Source: DATIHT01 sp964348615
GTDB lineage: Bacteria; Patescibacteriota; Microgenomatia; Curtissbacterales; GWA2-41-24
DNA length: 6,734 nucleotides
Assembly (NCBI GenBank): GCA_964348615.1
Contig: CAYGDE010000035.1
Coordinates: 1-6,734 of the forward strand
Direction: 5' to 3'
Shown here: one piece after another, positions 5,705-6,734 of the stretch
Layout: each line of letters begins with the position of its first letter
Numbering within the stretch: position 1 is the first letter of the stretch
Notes under the pieces: generated by a model
The model's database searches: none
Seen by the model: the letters and a program-made list of their open reading frames with translations, nothing else
Told to the model about the DNA's origin: nothing
Translations under genes and position numbers: made by a program

Positions 5705-6378
5705 CTCGCTACCGGCTTGGCGACGACTAGGAATCTTTTCCAGGTTGTTCCGGGTGGGTAGCAGGTTTGTAAAACCAGGATTTGTTCCTCTGTTTTTAAA
5801 GTGAAGTATGAAACATCTTCAGGTTCTGTTATTTTTGTTTCGGTCACAATATAGTCGTGTCTTTTTCCATTGAAGAAAATTACAATTTTGTCCCGCGGTT
5901 TCATGTCCCAAAGAAGGTAAAAAATGGCATTGTAGCGGGGGACGTTGAAAAGCGTATCTGTGGAGTGGGCAAAAAGATAAGTTACCCCAGGTTGGCCAGG
6001 GAAAGATGTGCCAAGGGCATGGGCAACACCACGGCGAAGTGCCTCATTGTAGGCAGTTTTGCTTGATGCATCTACATTGGGAACAACTGTCGCGTCTGCA
6101 CCTATTTTTTCAACAATTATCGAAAAGTTTGGGTCTTTGGGAATTAAGATTTCGGCAGGGTTAGACTGGGAATTTCCAAGTAGTGAGCCAAAAGTTTCTG
6201 TAGGCTGAGAAGTGGCAGTTTGTGAAGCCTCAAATTTTGTACCCCGGAAATTGTCTACGGTGTGTTTGGTAAATACGGTGATTATTGGCCAAAATGTAAA
6301 TGCTATGCCCAAAACAGACGAAATTACTATGAAGTTACCAAGAGTACGGATTGCAAGGATTTTCTTATCGACGGCCAT
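5701..6378 (-). CDS. Sortase (class D/E-like cysteine transpeptidase)
   Basis: 225 residues. A membrane anchor at about 13-36 follows a short basic N-terminus. A Ser/Thr-rich linker (50-72) leads to the sortase fold, which starts near 78. The catalytic residues are His138 in YLFAHST, Cys206 in LVLQTCYPP, and Arg215 in TTWKRFLVV, nine residues after the Cys. Sortases cleave a C-terminal sorting signal on secreted proteins and join them to cell-wall or pilus components outside the membrane. No substrate with an LPxTG-like signal is encoded here. The start is fixed by an in-frame TAA (6384-6382) two codons upstream of the ATG. There is no Shine-Dalgarno sequence; the leader is a heptamer repeat. 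The gene is convergent with the small membrane protein and divergent from tRNA-Arg. The family call is firm; the class is inferred. Confidence 0.92.
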   Translation of the reverse strand: MAVDKKILAIRTLGNFIVISSVLGIAFTFWPIITVFTKHTVDNFRGTKFEASQTATSQPTETFGSLLGNSQSNPAEILIPKDPNFSIIVEKIGADATVVPNVDASSKTAYNEALRRGVAHALGTSFPGQPGVTYLFAHSTDTLFNVPRYNAIFYLLWDMKPRDKIVIFFNGKRHDYIVTETKITEPEDVSYFTLKTEEQILVLQTCYPPGTTWKRFLVVAKPVAS

Positions 6379-6383
6379 GATTT

Positions 6384-6419
6384 AAGTATTATGTATTTTT
6401 GTATTATGTATCAAGTATT
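6384..6419. repeat. Heptamer repeat in the sortase leader
   Basis: Five units of consensus WWGTATY start at 6384 (AAGTATT), 6391 (ATGTATT), 6398 (8 nt, one extra T), 6406 and 6413. It fills most of the region between the sortase ATG and the divergent -10 box. On the sortase mRNA it would read as AAUACWU-type units with little self-pairing. Period and unit number resemble the other heptamer loci, but the unit sequence is different. Confidence 0.65.
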
Positions 6420-6428
6420 AAGCCTGTC

Positions 6429-6438
6429 ATTATATAAT
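6429..6438. promoter_or_regulatory. Palindromic -10 box between divergent sortase and tRNA-Arg genes
   Basis: ATTATATAAT is a perfect 10-bp palindrome. It contains TATAAT on the plus strand (6433-6438) and TATAAT on the minus strand (6434-6429). Plus transcription would start near 6445, about 5 nt before the tRNA. Minus transcription would start near 6422, about 44 nt before the sortase ATG. No clear -35 box is seen at 16-18 nt on either side. Confidence 0.55.
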
Positions 6439-6449
6439 AGTATTTACTT

Positions 6450-6522
6450 GCCGCTGTAGCTCAATGGACAGAGCAGTCCCGTCCTAAGGGAAAGGTTGGA
6501 GGTTCGACTCCTCTCAGCGGTA
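6450..6522 (+). tRNA. tRNA-Arg(CCT)
   Basis: 73 nt with a full cloverleaf. The acceptor stem is GCCGCTG with CAGCGGT (G1:U72 wobble), the D arm GCTC/GAGC, the variable loop 5 nt, and the T arm GGAGG/CCTCT with loop TTCGACT. The anticodon loop is 6481-6487 (GTCCTAA), so the anticodon is CCT (6483-6485), which reads AGG. Position 27:43 is a G-A mismatch and position 32 is G, both slightly unusual. The discriminator is A6522 and CCA is not encoded, so a CCA-adding enzyme is needed. AGG is in use in this window, for example in the codon after HIGH-Leu in argS. Confidence 0.93.
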
Positions 6523-6543
6523 CAATATTTCCCATTTCTGTTT

Positions 6544-6734
6544 TTAACAGTCGGTATTTTCGGTAAGATTTGTGGGGACTTTGAGGCCTTGGCTAGAGAT
6601 ATACAGAACGCTAAACTGGCAAAGATCTTGGGTAGAAAGTGCTGTTTTTAAAGCAAGTTTGGCGTTGTCGCGGTTTACGGTAAATGCACCTAAGATTGTT
6701 CCTTGAACAAAAGCGTAGTAGGTGTTGGATTTTT
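6544..6734 (-). CDS. C-terminal end of an unrecognised protein, 5'-truncated
   Basis: Read on the minus strand, the frame from the window edge gives 62 residues starting KSNTYYAFVQG and ending LTENTDC, then TAA at 6546-6544. The composition is protein-like: an aromatic start, an alternating QGTILGAFTV stretch, an amphipathic segment RDNAKLALKTAL, and two cysteines (positions 38 and 62 of the fragment, the second being the last residue) that could form a disulfide. This may point to an extracytoplasmic domain, but I recognise no family. It lies on the same strand as the sortase with the tRNA between them, and convergent to that tRNA, with 21 nt between the two 3' ends. Confidence 0.6.
   Translation of the reverse strand, partial: KSNTYYAFVQGTILGAFTVNRDNAKLALKTALSTQDLCQFSVLYISSQGLKVPTNLTENTDC

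Noticed and set aside
6538..6550. Terminator hairpin after tRNA-Arg (CTGTT/AACAG)
   Set aside because: Only 5 bp with a 3-nt loop and no following T-run; too weak.

Overview
The window is AT-rich, compact bacterial DNA, most likely a scaffold from a Patescibacteria (CPR) genome, possibly of the Microgenomates type. This placement is inferred from four things: a CAP-domain protein with a His-rich cytosolic tail and three membrane segments, a sortase beside it, nearly absent Shine-Dalgarno sequences, and genes that abut or overlap. A run of exactly 100 N shows it is a draft scaffold. All eight visible stop codons are TAA or TAG. No reading frame has to be rescued by recoding TGA.

Layout: positions 1-3612 hold a plus-strand cluster. 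It contains the 3' part of argS (arginyl-tRNA synthetase), a membrane-anchored calcineurin-like metallophosphoesterase 4 nt downstream, and an M16 zinc peptidase whose ATG overlaps the preceding stop. A 96-nt spacer with a promoter candidate and a perfect 7-bp stem-loop leads into ndk (3709-4170). After ndk comes a roughly 100-nt, 9-nt-periodic inverted repeat that begins on the ndk stop codon. A CAP-domain membrane protein (4278-5398) follows. It is split by the 100-N gap, but identical 55-bp flanks show the two contig ends overlap, and collapsing them restores one 321-residue frame. A hairpin holding the only convincing ribosome-binding site of the window then leads into a 93-residue three-helix membrane protein. 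That gene ends 4 nt inside a convergent class D/E-like sortase gene on the minus strand. A palindromic -10 box lies between the divergent sortase and tRNA-Arg(CCT) genes. The window closes with the C-terminal end of an unrecognised minus-strand protein.

Functionally the left half is housekeeping: aminoacylation, phosphoester hydrolysis, proteolysis and nucleotide balance. The right half is a cell-envelope locus of CAP protein, small membrane protein and sortase.

The most unusual signal is a set of short degenerate tandem repeats with constant period but different sequence. Heptamers occur at 66-93, 1161-1188, 5416-5443 and 6384-6419, and nonamers at 4168-4270. Two lie inside variable loops of argS, one supplies the start codon of the small membrane protein, one forms the sortase leader, and one is the ndk 3' end.
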